Below are positions 26,142 through 34,702 of a stretch of 64,000 nucleotides of DNA, one piece after another. The notes under the pieces were generated by a model. The model was not told the origin of the DNA, made no database searches, and was given only the letters and a program-made list of their open reading frames with translations. How positions within the stretch are numbered: position 1 is the first letter of the stretch; each line of letters opens with the position of its first letter. The stretch spans positions 2,046,001-2,110,000 of the forward strand of contig NZ_JACCFF010000001.1 in assembly GCF_013449725.1 (NCBI RefSeq), written 5' to 3'. The translations under genes were made by a program, and so were the position numbers. This DNA is from Mycobacteroides sp. LB1 (lineage in GTDB: Bacteria > Actinomycetota > Actinomycetes > Mycobacteriales > Mycobacteriaceae).

Positions 26142-26867
26142 TCAGGAGGACTTCACCGCCACACCCACCCGAACCAGTACGTCGAGCTGCGCCGGATTGA
26201 AAAGATCAAGCAGCGCTTGGGCAATGGTGCGTTCGACGAACTGCTGGCCACGCGGCGCGTCTGCCGTTGATGCCAGCATTCCGGGGTGTTCGGTGTACAG
26301 CCTGCGGGCCTGCACAGCTAGTCGTGCGGCGAGGTCGGCGCGCGTCGGCTCATCGGCATCGGCGGGGAGATCTTCAAGCTCACGGTCGAGGTCACGGTCC
26401 TGCTGATCCAGGAACATGCCGATGTACACCCGCAGCCCCTCCGGCCCGAGGAGCCGCGACATGACATAGGCCATTGAGCGGTCTGTCTCGGACAGCTCCA
26501 TATTGACTGCGGCAGAGGCGAACTCGGGCGGAAGATCCGCCACCGCGGCACTGGAAAGAATCTGTCCAATTTCCGCGCGAACCCGCCGGAGACGCTCGAT
26601 GGTGGCCGCCAGCTCGGTGTCGAGAGCGCGCAGCGCTACGTGCGGATCCTCGTTGGCCACGTCCATGTCGGCGATCTGTTGCAGGGAAAGACCGAGTCCG
26701 GCAAGGCGTTTGATTTGCAGGACCCGCACCAGGTGCGCAACGCCGTAGCTCTTGTAACCGTTAGAACGGCGTTCGGGCTCGTCGAGCAGGCCAATATCGT
26801 GATAATGACGCACCGTGCGCAGGCTCGTGCCGGCGAGCTCGGCGAGCTCTCGAGTGCTCCAGCCCAC
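26142..26867 (-). CDS. MerR family transcriptional regulator
   Basis: This protein of about 241 residues starts at GTG 26867, which has AGGAGG 7 bases upstream. The N-terminal winged-helix domain is of MerR type (STRELAELAGTSLRTVRHYHDIGLL, then RRSNGYKSYGVAHLVRVLQIKRL). A coiled dimerization helix and a C-terminal helical domain of about 120 residues follow, possibly ligand binding. No metal-binding cysteines are present, so metal sensing is unlikely. It is divergent from the S9 peptidase gene, and two related 13-base sites lie between them. Confidence 0.9.
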   Translation of the reverse strand: MGWSTRELAELAGTSLRTVRHYHDIGLLDEPERRSNGYKSYGVAHLVRVLQIKRLAGLGLSLQQIADMDVANEDPHVALRALDTELAATIERLRRVRAEIGQILSSAAVADLPPEFASAAVNMELSETDRSMAYVMSRLLGPEGLRVYIGMFLDQQDRDLDRELEDLPADADEPTRADLAARLAVQARRLYTEHPGMLASTADAPRGQQFVERTIAQALLDLFNPAQLDVLVRVGVAVKSS

Positions 26868-26911
26868 CGTCACTCCTCCTACATCCGCTGACATAACCCC
26901 ACTCGACACCA

Positions 26912-26994
26912 TGCCGCTACGGCACGGTCAACCCCGGCCCTGGCTGACCGTGACCCACCTCACTCCGGAATCCCTTGAGTATGCCGTAGCGGCA
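26912..26994. promoter_or_regulatory. Pair of 13-base palindromic sites between merR and the S9 peptidase
   Basis: TGCCGCTACGGCA at 26912-26924 and TGCCGTAGCGGCA at 26982-26994 are exact reverse complements of each other. Each is a palindrome of TGCCG and CGGCA around three bases. Their centres are 70 bases apart in the divergent intergenic region. They are probable operators, most simply for the adjacent MerR protein (inference). Confidence 0.6.
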
Positions 26995-27011
26995 CAGTCT
27001 TTCCTGGATGC

Positions 27012-28889
27012 ATGGCACTCTCCGAGCTCATCAAGGTCGAAGAATTCTTCGATCCACCCAGCCGCGCATCCGCATCGATCTCTCCGGACGGAACCAAGAT
27101 CGCATACCTGGCACCGCGGAAGAACCGTCTCAACGTATGGGTGCAAGCCGTCGGCAGTGACAGCACAGACGACGCACACTGCGTCACCCGCGACGAAACC
27201 CGAAGCGTCACCGGCTTTTTCTGGGCCGATGATCCGCGCTGGCTGCTGTACGTGCAGGACTCGGGCGGCGACGAGAACTGGCATCTGTACCGAGTGGACC
27301 TGGATGACCCCGACGGGCCGGCCGTTGATCTGACGCCGTTTCCGGGGGTGCGACTGCTGGGACTGGAGCAGCCCCACGGTCGTCCCGGCAAAGCATTCAT
27401 CCAGCTGAATCACCGCAAGATCGACCAAATCGACCTCTACGAGCTCGATATCGCGTCCGGTGAGCTCACCATGCTGGCCGAGAATCCCGGTGGCGTGATG
27501 GCCTGGTTCTGCAGCCCGGATCACGGGGTGTTCACGCAATCGCTGACATCTGAGGGGAACATCGAGTTCTCTCGATTCAAGTCCGGGGCGCTGGAATCCC
27601 TAGCCGTCTACAACGGCGCGGACTATCCGGTGGGCATGCACCCGACCCAGATGACACCGGATGGCACCGGGCTATGGCTGGGTTCCAGTCGCGACTCCGA
27701 CCACACACGTCTGGTTCGGCTCGATCTGGCCACCGGCGACGAGACCGAAGTCGATAGCCACCCCGCCTTCGACCTCTCGGCGGCGCTCGGCCTGGCGCCG
27801 GCCCTGATTCGTCATCGGAAGACCGGTGAGCTGCTGGGAGTCCGGTACCTCGGCGAACGCCAGGTGATCCGGGCGCTTGATCCGTCCTTTGCCGCCGTAT
27901 TGGACAAGCTGACAGGGTTGTCGGACGGTGATCTGGGCGAGATCTCGTCCGACGAAAACGGCCAACGCTGGGTGGTCAGCTTCGCGCATGATCGGGATCC
28001 CGGCGTCACGTACTTCTACGACCACACCACCGGTGAGAGCCGACAATTGTTCCGACCGTATCCACACTTGAACCCCGCCTCGTTGGCACCGATGACTCCG
28101 GTGACCATCCCGTCGCGTGACGGCTTGAGTCTGCATTCATATCTGACGCTGCCGGTCGGTGTGGAACCCGCCGGGCTGCCGCTGGTGCTGCTGGTCCACG
28201 GCGGTCCATGGCACCGCGACAGCTGGGGATTCGATCCGTCGGTGCAGTTCCTGGCCAACCGCGGATATGCCGTGTTGCAGGTTAACTTCCGTGGATCCAC
28301 CGGGTACGGCACGGCATTCACGAAGGCCGCCATCGGCGAGTTCGCCGGCAAGATGCACGACGACCTCATCGATGCCGTCGACTGGGCCGTCAAACAGGGC
28401 TACGCGGATCCGAGCCGAGTCGCGATCTTCGGCGGCTCGTACGGCGGATACTCCGCGCTCGTCGGAGTCACCTTCACTCCGGACGTCTTCGCAGCCGCCA
28501 TCGACTATGTGGGGATCTCCAATCTCGCTAACTTCATGCGGACCCTCCCGCCATTCGTGCGACCGAACCTGACCAACAACTGGTACCTGTACGTCGGCGA
28601 TCCCGCCGACCCCGAGCAGGAAGCCGATATGTTGGCCCGCTCACCCATCACCCGGGTGGACCAGATACGCACACCTCTGCTGGTTGTGCAGGGCGCCAAC
28701 GATGTACGTGTGGTGCAGGCCGAGTCCGACAATATCGTCGCAGCGTTGCGCGCCCGCGGGGTGGACGTCGAGTACATGGTCAAGGAGGACGAGGGCCACG
28801 GCTTCCTCAATCCCGAGAACCAGATCGATCTGTTCCGGGCGACGGAGCGGTTCCTGGGCCGGCATCTGGGTGGACGGCGGGTGACGTGA
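27012..28889 (+). CDS. S9 family prolyl oligopeptidase-like peptidase
   Basis: This 625-residue serine peptidase of the S9 (acylaminoacyl/dipeptidyl peptidase) type has an N-terminal seven-bladed propeller region (about residues 1-365) and a C-terminal alpha/beta hydrolase domain. The nucleophile is in FGGSYGGYSAL near residue 476, the likely Asp in GANDVRVV near 564, and the His in EDEGHGF near 596. There is no signal peptide, so it is probably cytosolic and degrades or trims short peptides. The stop overlaps the start of the DUF3159 gene as GTGA. It is divergent from merR. Confidence 0.93.
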   Translation: MALSELIKVEEFFDPPSRASASISPDGTKIAYLAPRKNRLNVWVQAVGSDSTDDAHCVTRDETRSVTGFFWADDPRWLLYVQDSGGDENWHLYRVDLDDPDGPAVDLTPFPGVRLLGLEQPHGRPGKAFIQLNHRKIDQIDLYELDIASGELTMLAENPGGVMAWFCSPDHGVFTQSLTSEGNIEFSRFKSGALESLAVYNGADYPVGMHPTQMTPDGTGLWLGSSRDSDHTRLVRLDLATGDETEVDSHPAFDLSAALGLAPALIRHRKTGELLGVRYLGERQVIRALDPSFAAVLDKLTGLSDGDLGEISSDENGQRWVVSFAHDRDPGVTYFYDHTTGESRQLFRPYPHLNPASLAPMTPVTIPSRDGLSLHSYLTLPVGVEPAGLPLVLLVHGGPWHRDSWGFDPSVQFLANRGYAVLQVNFRGSTGYGTAFTKAAIGEFAGKMHDDLIDAVDWAVKQGYADPSRVAIFGGSYGGYSALVGVTFTPDVFAAAIDYVGISNLANFMRTLPPFVRPNLTNNWYLYVGDPADPEQEADMLARSPITRVDQIRTPLLVVQGANDVRVVQAESDNIVAALRARGVDVEYMVKEDEGHGFLNPENQIDLFRATERFLGRHLGGRRVT

Positions 28890-29530
28890 CCGAGACCTCC
28901 GGACGCAGGCCCACAGTGCTCGAACAGGCCGGAGGTCTGTCCGGACTGGTCTATGCCGGGCTTCCCAGCGTCGCGTTTGCTTTGGGCAACAGCACCTTTG
29001 GCCTGTCCGGTGCGATCTGGATATCCGTGGCCACCGCGCTGGCGATCGCCGCGTGGCGATGGTTACGCAACCAGCCGCTGCAGCCTGCCGTCTCCGGGCT
29101 GTTCGGGGTGGCGATCTCGGCGGTAATCGCCTATCAGATCGGGTCAGCCAAGGGCTTCTTCCTCATGGGCATTTGGACTAACCTCCTTGCCGCGGTGGTG
29201 TTCCTGGCGTCGGTGCTGGTGGGTTGGCCGCTCGCCGGGGTGCTCTGGCACGGCCTCACCGGCAGCGGGCAGCGCTGGCGCGACGACAGGCCGTCGCGAT
29301 TCGCCTACGCGGTGGCAACCCTGTCCATCGCGGCCGTCTTCCTATCCAGATTTGTTGTGCAGGAATGGCTGTACACCGAGGACGCTGTCGGATGGTTGGC
29401 CTTCGCACGTATCGCCATGGGCTACCCACTTTTGGGGGTGGCGCTGCTGGTCGCCGTCTGGGCCGTGCGCCGTTCAAAGAGGCGCCTCAGCGCTGGTTCA
29501 GCCACCCTGGTAGCCGATCGCGTCCGATGA
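28886..29530 (+). CDS. DUF3159 family membrane protein
   Basis: This 214-residue protein has about six membrane helices and the DUF3159 pattern, beginning VLEQAGGLSGLVYAGLPSVA and including SAKGFFLMGIWTN. The family is actinobacterial and uncharacterised. Its GTG start overlaps the S9 peptidase stop by 4 bases, so translation is coupled. Its 3' end overlaps the 3' end of the opposite-strand nuclease gene by 44 bases. Confidence 0.88.
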   Translation: MTETSGRRPTVLEQAGGLSGLVYAGLPSVAFALGNSTFGLSGAIWISVATALAIAAWRWLRNQPLQPAVSGLFGVAISAVIAYQIGSAKGFFLMGIWTNLLAAVVFLASVLVGWPLAGVLWHGLTGSGQRWRDDRPSRFAYAVATLSIAAVFLSRFVVQEWLYTEDAVGWLAFARIAMGYPLLGVALLVAVWAVRRSKRRLSAGSATLVADRVR

Positions 29531-30176
29531 GCTCGCAGTTGCTGCTCGCCGCGAGTGCATACGCCTGGCGGGAGAAGTCCTGATTGCTAACCACCATGGT
29601 GCGCGGGCAGCCGTAGTGCACTGCGCCCGCTACCACCTCTTGAACGGCTTTGACGCCCACCGTCTTGGAGTAGCGCTTGCATTGCACGGCAACGACATCA
29701 CGCCGACTGGTGGCTATCAGGTCAACACCGTAATCGCCGGTTGCCGGTGTGGTCTCGATATGCCAGCCGGCACCATACATGCGGGCCGCGACGAACGTCT
29801 CGAAATCAACGCCGGACATCTCGTCGACCTCGGCTAGTCCGGATAGTGTTGTGTACCTATGCAATCGGGCATCATACCGACGACGGGCGGCGGCGTCCGC
29901 GAGACCTCTCAGACCCCATCCCGCGGCCCGCAGCAGCACATACACGGCATAAGGTGCCGCCAGATAGGCCACCTGCGCCAACGCGGCGAGCAGCGCGTCA
30001 CCCGTGTTCCGATACACGACGACGGCCGGCCAGATGACCATCACGAGGACCGGCCCGGCGAGCACCACGACGGCGAGTGCGATCAACGCGCGCGACAGGC
30101 GACGCCGAGCACGAACCGCCTTACGTCTCCACCGTCGCAGCATCACACGACGAACTCTAAAGCAGGCCACAGACAT
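29487..30176 (-). CDS. Membrane-anchored Mrr-type restriction endonuclease-like protein
   Basis: This 229-residue protein has two N-terminal hydrophobic segments (LIALAVVVLAGPVLVMVIW, and one around YLAAPYAVYVLL) followed by a PD-(D/E)XK Mrr-type nuclease domain. FETFVAARMYGAGW leads to GDYGVDLIA and VAVQCKRY, which carry the catalytic Asp and Gln-Xaa-Lys. Mrr enzymes cleave modified DNA; membrane-tethered versions are common but little studied. The start could also be the ATG at 30143. It overlaps the DUF3159 gene tail to tail. Confidence 0.85.
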   Translation of the reverse strand: MSVACFRVRRVMLRRWRRKAVRARRRLSRALIALAVVVLAGPVLVMVIWPAVVVYRNTGDALLAALAQVAYLAAPYAVYVLLRAAGWGLRGLADAAARRRYDARLHRYTTLSGLAEVDEMSGVDFETFVAARMYGAGWHIETTPATGDYGVDLIATSRRDVVAVQCKRYSKTVGVKAVQEVVAGAVHYGCPRTMVVSNQDFSRQAYALAASSNCELIGRDRLPGWLNQR

Positions 30177-30191
30177 CCAGGCGGTGCCTGC

Positions 30192-31196
30192 TTACGGCCG
30201 GGCGCCCGCCGGAACCTCCGCGGTTTCGGCTGCCTCGGCGGCTCGCCCCCACCGCCCGGCAAGCGCGGCGCAAGTGATCAGCTGAATCTGGTGGAAGATC
30301 ATCAGCGGCAGCACGATCAGGCCCACCGGATGTCCGGCGAACAGCACCGTGGCCATGGGCAGCCCAGTTGCCAGACTCTTCTTGGATCCGCAGAAGATCA
30401 CGACGATGCGATCGGCCCTGTCGAAACGAAACAGCCGCGCGACTCCTGCCGTGACGCCCAGTACCACCGCCAGCAGCACGATGCTGACCGCGACCACCGC
30501 CATCAGCCGGGAGATCTCCATGCCCTGCCAGACGTGTTCGACCATCCCGGCGCTAAAGGCCGCGTAGACCACGAGATAGACCGAACCACGATCGACCACC
30601 TTGGTGAGCGTCGTGTGTGAGAGCACCCGATACAGCTTGGGCCGCAAGAGCTGACCGGCGACGAAGGGCACCAGCAGCTGCACCACGATCTCCAGGATCG
30701 CGGTGGGTGAGACGGTAGCCTCCCCCGTGGTTTGCATCAGCAGCACGATCAGCAAGGGAGTTATGAAGACGCCCAACATGTTAGACACCGAGGCGCTCAC
30801 CACCGCGGCCGCCACGTTGCCTCGGGCAATGGACGTGAACGCTATCGAGGACTGCACCGTAGACGGCAGCAGGCACAGGTAGAGCACACCGGTGTAGAGG
30901 TCGTTTGTCAGCACCGAGGGCACCAACAACTTCATGGCCAGCCCGAGTAACGGGAACAGCACGTAGGTCGCGGCCAGCACCGTGGTGTGCAGCCGCCAAT
31001 GGCGTAGACCCTCGAGCGCTTCGCGCGGTTCGAGTCGTGTTCCGTACAGGAAGAACAGCACCGCGATGGCGATCTTGGTGGCCCAGTCGAGAACGTCGGC
31101 GGCACCGCCGCGCGCGGGGATCAGCAGGCCGACGCCCATGGCCGCGAACAACCCCAGCAGGAATCCATCGATGCGCAGTTTCGCCAGCCACCTCAC
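30192..31196 (-). CDS. SBF-like (bile acid:Na+ symporter family) transporter
   Basis: This protein of about 334 residues is predicted to have ten membrane helices and resembles the SBF-like/YfeH group. Diagnostic stretches are LLPSTVQSSIAFTSIARGN and FCGSKKSLATGLPMATVLF. GTG 31196 is preferred, because starts further upstream would run into the divergent lysR promoter. The natural substrate of this group is generally unknown and need not be a bile acid. Divergent lysR probably controls it. Confidence 0.88.
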   Translation of the reverse strand: MRWLAKLRIDGFLLGLFAAMGVGLLIPARGGAADVLDWATKIAIAVLFFLYGTRLEPREALEGLRHWRLHTTVLAATYVLFPLLGLAMKLLVPSVLTNDLYTGVLYLCLLPSTVQSSIAFTSIARGNVAAAVVSASVSNMLGVFITPLLIVLLMQTTGEATVSPTAILEIVVQLLVPFVAGQLLRPKLYRVLSHTTLTKVVDRGSVYLVVYAAFSAGMVEHVWQGMEISRLMAVVAVSIVLLAVVLGVTAGVARLFRFDRADRIVVIFCGSKKSLATGLPMATVLFAGHPVGLIVLPLMIFHQIQLITCAALAGRWGRAAEAAETAEVPAGARP

Positions 31197-31273
31197 CCCG
31201 CCACCGTAATGAGCCCGATACTGATTACGAAAGCCGATAGAAGTGATATCTCTCAACGAGTATCGTGATTGAT

Positions 31274-32125
31274 ATGTTGGACCCCGAGCAGCTTCGGACG
31301 TTCCTGACGGTCGAACGCGCCGGTGGGTTCACCGCGGCCGGACGGATACTCGGGCTGCGCCAGTCCACGGTGAGCGGGCATATCGCGCGGCTGGAGCAAT
31401 CCATCGGACGGGAGCTGTTCCGGCGCGATACCCGCAATCTGGCGTTGACCGCCGACGGCGCCGCGATGATCGGCTTCGCCCGCGCCATCCTGGACGCCCA
31501 CGCGCAGGCCGATCGGTACTTCGCGCATTCTCAGCTCACCGGGCTCATCCGGCTCGGCGCCTCCGATGACCTGGTTGCCCGCCAGCTGCCCGATGTCCTC
31601 GTCGAGTTTCAGAATTCGCATCCGGGCGTGGACCTCGAACTCATCGTCGGGCTGAGTGAGTACCTCAAAAACCGCATGGCGGCAGGCGAATTGGACCTGA
31701 TGGTGGCCAAGCGTCTCCCCGGAGAGAAGCACGGGGAACTGCTCTGGCGCGACAGGCTGGTGTGGGCGGGACGGCCCGGCACGTTGGACGTGCGCGACCC
31801 GGTCCCGATCGTCACCTACCCGCCGCCGAGTCTGACCCGGCATGCGGCGCTGCGAGCGCTGGAGCGCGAGGGTCGCACGTGGCGAATCGCCTGCGTCAGT
31901 GACAGCCAGCTGGGGCTGCGGGCGGCGGCACTGGCAGGTATGGGTGTGGTGGCGCACGCCGAATCACTACTGCCCGCAGGACTTGTCACCGTCGCCGACA
32001 ACGGCCTACCCGACCTGGGCGAGCTGGAATTCGTGCTGCTACGCCGCCGCAGCGTGCTATCAGAACCCGAGCAGGCGCTGTGCGACGCGATTATCGCCAG
32101 CACACACCGGCTGCGTGCTGCGTAG
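31274..32125 (+). CDS. LysR family transcriptional regulator
   Basis: This protein of about 283 residues has an N-terminal LysR helix-turn-helix (LRTFLTVERAGGFTAAGRIL, then QSTVSGHIARLEQSIG) and a C-terminal periplasmic-binding-protein-like effector domain. An upstream GTG at 31265 is also possible. It is divergent from the SBF-like transporter. CGATA and TATCG arms around the intergenic region (about 31231-31265) could form part of a LysR site. The effector is unknown. Confidence 0.9.
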   Translation: MLDPEQLRTFLTVERAGGFTAAGRILGLRQSTVSGHIARLEQSIGRELFRRDTRNLALTADGAAMIGFARAILDAHAQADRYFAHSQLTGLIRLGASDDLVARQLPDVLVEFQNSHPGVDLELIVGLSEYLKNRMAAGELDLMVAKRLPGEKHGELLWRDRLVWAGRPGTLDVRDPVPIVTYPPPSLTRHAALRALEREGRTWRIACVSDSQLGLRAAALAGMGVVAHAESLLPAGLVTVADNGLPDLGELEFVLLRRRSVLSEPEQALCDAIIASTHRLRAA

Positions 32126-32178
32126 AGGTTCGGCTGACCCGTGGCCCCCAAAGCTGCGGCGTGGGGGCGCTAGGCGCT

Positions 32179-33375
32179 ATGTTCGCCAGGACAGATGTGG
32201 TCACCCCAGACACCAGAATCTTGATCGGAGTGTTCGATGACAAGGACACCGCACCGGTGATGTACGGCTACGCGCGGCCCTCGGGCAGCCAGATCTTCGA
32301 GACAAACATCCGCATCCTCGAACAAGCCCGGGTGCGTCGAGCCCTCGCCCTGTTGACCGCGGTCGGCTCCATCGCCATCGGAGCAGCCGCGATCACGCTG
32401 GCTTTCGAGGGGATGTCGACCATCCCGATGCTCTGTCTGGCCGTATCGCTACCCACGTTCGCGTGGGGCGTGCGGTTTGCCATGCGGAGGCCGGTGACGT
32501 ACCCCCAGTCACTCGCGTGGGTGCTGTATTGCGATGCGGCGATCACGATAGGGCTGCTTGTGGTGACCAGCTCTGGAGTCGCCTTCGTCAAGATGGCCTG
32601 GCTCGTGGCGGTCAGCGGATACGTCTTCCTGGTGCACGGACGCCGCGCCATGCAGTTCCAGTCAATGGTGCTGACGGCTGGGTTCGTGGTTACCGTCGGC
32701 GGCGCGGTACCGCGCGGGGACATGTCCTACCCCGAACTTGTCATCGCGGTTGTGACGATCGCGCTGGCGGCCGTCACCGCCGGCTGGGTGGTGTATACAG
32801 GCAAAAGGCAATTGACCAGGTATATCGCAACCCGCGATCACCTGGTCCGGCATGACCCCCTCACGGGTGTACTCAACCGGCGCGGCCTGCAGGAGGCCTG
32901 CGCAGCATGGCCGAGGTCAACCGAAAACAAGATCGTCGTCGCGGTGGTCATCGATCTCGATGAGTTCAAGGCGATCAACGACACGTACGGCCACCACATC
33001 GGCGACGAGGTACTCAGGCGAACGGCACAACGGTTGTTCACCGTTGCCGGGCTGGACACCCTGCTTGCCCGCCTAGGGGGCGACGAATTCGCCTTTGTTG
33101 CAATCGTTTACCCGCCGGTGCATCTCGGAATTCCGCGGATGGTCTCCGAAGCCCTCGCCATGAACGACGATTTTCCGACGGTCACCTCCAGCATGGGCGG
33201 GGCCTGGATACCGATGCCTCCCACCATCACCGCACATTCCCCCACATTGGAGACGGTTGTGCACCATCTGCTGATCACCGCCGACGCAGAGATGTACAAG
33301 GCTAAACAGCGCGCGGCCCAGGACAGAGCCACCGCGGGTAGGCATTCAGTCGACCGCCAGCGGGCAACACCCTAG
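32179..33375 (+). CDS. Membrane GGDEF-domain diguanylate cyclase
   Basis: This protein of about 398 residues has six predicted membrane helices (about residues 40-200), then a GGDEF domain. The substrate region is DPLTGVLNRRGL, a metal-binding Asp is in VVIDLDEFKAIND, and the signature ARLGGDEFAFV is intact, so it should make c-di-GMP. There is no EAL domain. ATG 32179 is chosen because earlier starts lie inside lysR. The membrane part may sense a signal, but no known sensor family is recognised. It follows lysR on the same strand. Confidence 0.9.
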   Translation: MFARTDVVTPDTRILIGVFDDKDTAPVMYGYARPSGSQIFETNIRILEQARVRRALALLTAVGSIAIGAAAITLAFEGMSTIPMLCLAVSLPTFAWGVRFAMRRPVTYPQSLAWVLYCDAAITIGLLVVTSSGVAFVKMAWLVAVSGYVFLVHGRRAMQFQSMVLTAGFVVTVGGAVPRGDMSYPELVIAVVTIALAAVTAGWVVYTGKRQLTRYIATRDHLVRHDPLTGVLNRRGLQEACAAWPRSTENKIVVAVVIDLDEFKAINDTYGHHIGDEVLRRTAQRLFTVAGLDTLLARLGGDEFAFVAIVYPPVHLGIPRMVSEALAMNDDFPTVTSSMGGAWIPMPPTITAHSPTLETVVHHLLITADAEMYKAKQRAAQDRATAGRHSVDRQRATP

Positions 33376-33402
33376 CTGGCGTTCCAACGCGCCGTAGTGA
33401 TA

Positions 33403-34047
33403 TCAGCGGCGCCAGAACAGATGGTGCACAACGCCGCTCGTGCTGGGAATTTTCTCCAGGTGGAAGCGGTCGGTGAGCTCGTCGGGACTGTCCCACAACC
33501 GCTCACCGCGTCCGATCTCCACCGGGGCGACCGCCACGTGCATGGTGTCAACGAGGCCCGCATCAAGAAACGCGCGGACCGTGGCGACACCACCGCCGAT
33601 CCTCACATCCTTCCCGTCGGCGGCCTCGAAGGCACGTGCCAACGCCTCGTGCGGCGAGACATTGAGGAAGTGAAAGGTAGTGTCGCCCAGGGTGAACGAA
33701 GGACGTTCGTGGTGGGTAAGCACGAACACCGGGGTCCGGAAGGGGGGCTCACTACCCCACCAGCCTTGCCAGTCATGGTTCTGCCACGGACCACGCACTG
33801 GACCGAATTTGTTGCGCCCCATGATCTCTGCCCCGATGTTTCGCGCCCAGTCCCGGGTGAAGTAGTCATCGAGCCCGCGGGTGCCGCCCGCATCGGTGCG
33901 ATTGACCCAGCTGGCAGTGGCTCCGGCCCATGACATGAGCTGCGACGGATCTGCGTGCCCAAAGGGCCGTTCCTCGGATTGACCTTCTCCCGCACCGAAG
34001 CCATCGGCGGTGACACTGAAGCACTGGACGCGGACGCGCTGAGTCAT
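33403..34047 (-). CDS. RibD C-terminal/dihydrofolate-reductase-like protein
   Basis: This 214-residue protein has a dihydrofolate-reductase-like fold as in the RibD C-terminal family. IMGRNKFGP, VFVLTHHERPSF and the dinucleotide loop DVRIGGGVATVRAFLDAGLVD are typical. These proteins are usually NADPH-dependent reductases; true DHFR or riboflavin activity is not implied. ATG 34047 follows AAGGGATTTCGG. It is divergent from an HxlR-type gene, and a perfect palindrome lies between the two starts. Confidence 0.88.
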   Translation of the reverse strand: MTQRVRVQCFSVTADGFGAGEGQSEERPFGHADPSQLMSWAGATASWVNRTDAGGTRGLDDYFTRDWARNIGAEIMGRNKFGPVRGPWQNHDWQGWWGSEPPFRTPVFVLTHHERPSFTLGDTTFHFLNVSPHEALARAFEAADGKDVRIGGGVATVRAFLDAGLVDTMHVAVAPVEIGRGERLWDSPDELTDRFHLEKIPSTSGVVHHLFWRR

Positions 34048-34060
34048 TCCGAAATCCCTT

Positions 34061-34081
34061 CCGATTGCAATCTGCAATCGG
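34061..34081. promoter_or_regulatory. HxlR-type operator palindrome
   Basis: CCGATTGCA and TGCAATCGG flank ATC to make a perfect 9-base-arm palindrome between the divergent reductase and hxlR genes. GATTGCA recurs next to the hxlR start codon. It is the probable binding site of the adjacent HxlR protein. Confidence 0.65.
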
Positions 34082-34108
34082 TTTTGAAAGCTACCCTAGA
34101 CTGATTGC

Positions 34109-34636
34109 ATGACGCAACCAGTTGACACGGATCGGCTGCCCGTGGCACCGGGCAAGTCGGGCTGTCCCATCAACCTGACGATGGAGCTGCTGGGAGACAG
34201 GTGGAGCCTTATCGTCCTGCGCGACATTATGTTTAGTGGCAATACCCATTTTCGCGAACTGCTCTCCGCCTCGGAAGAAGGCATCGCGTCGAACACGCTC
34301 GCCAGCCGGCTGGCCAAGCTGGTCGGCGCCGGGCTGCTCACCCGCGACGACGACCCCACCCACCTCCAAAAGGTGGAGTACCACCTCACCGAGGCCGCGA
34401 TTCAGCTTGTCCCGTTGATGGCACACCTCGGCGCCTGGGGTGCACAGTGGTTGCCCGCCTCGCGGGAACTGTCGGTACGCGCCGAACTCTTGGCCGCGGG
34501 AGGGCCGCCCCTCTGGGAGCGGTTCATGGACGACCTACGCACCACACATCTGGACAGGCAATCTCAACCCGTCAACGGTGTACTCGCCGAATTGACCGCC
34601 GCTTATGAGCGGGCCGCCGGCCCAAGCTCGGGCTAA
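34109..34636 (+). CDS. HxlR family transcriptional regulator
   Basis: This 175-residue winged-helix regulator has the HxlR pattern: CPINLTMELLGDRWSLIVLRDI, HFRELLSASEEGIASNTLASRL and KVEYHLTEAA. Several HxlR proteins sense electrophiles or redox change through an N-terminal cysteine, and Cys19 (SGCPINL) is in the right place. It is divergent from the RibD-like reductase gene, which is its probable target. Confidence 0.9.
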   Translation: MTQPVDTDRLPVAPGKSGCPINLTMELLGDRWSLIVLRDIMFSGNTHFRELLSASEEGIASNTLASRLAKLVGAGLLTRDDDPTHLQKVEYHLTEAAIQLVPLMAHLGAWGAQWLPASRELSVRAELLAAGGPPLWERFMDDLRTTHLDRQSQPVNGVLAELTAAYERAAGPSSG

Positions 34637-34702
34637 TATCTGGCTGCCACAACCAGCCACACCGGATGCCGCGTTGGGCGATGCAGAAACGAGAACCGCA
34701 CC

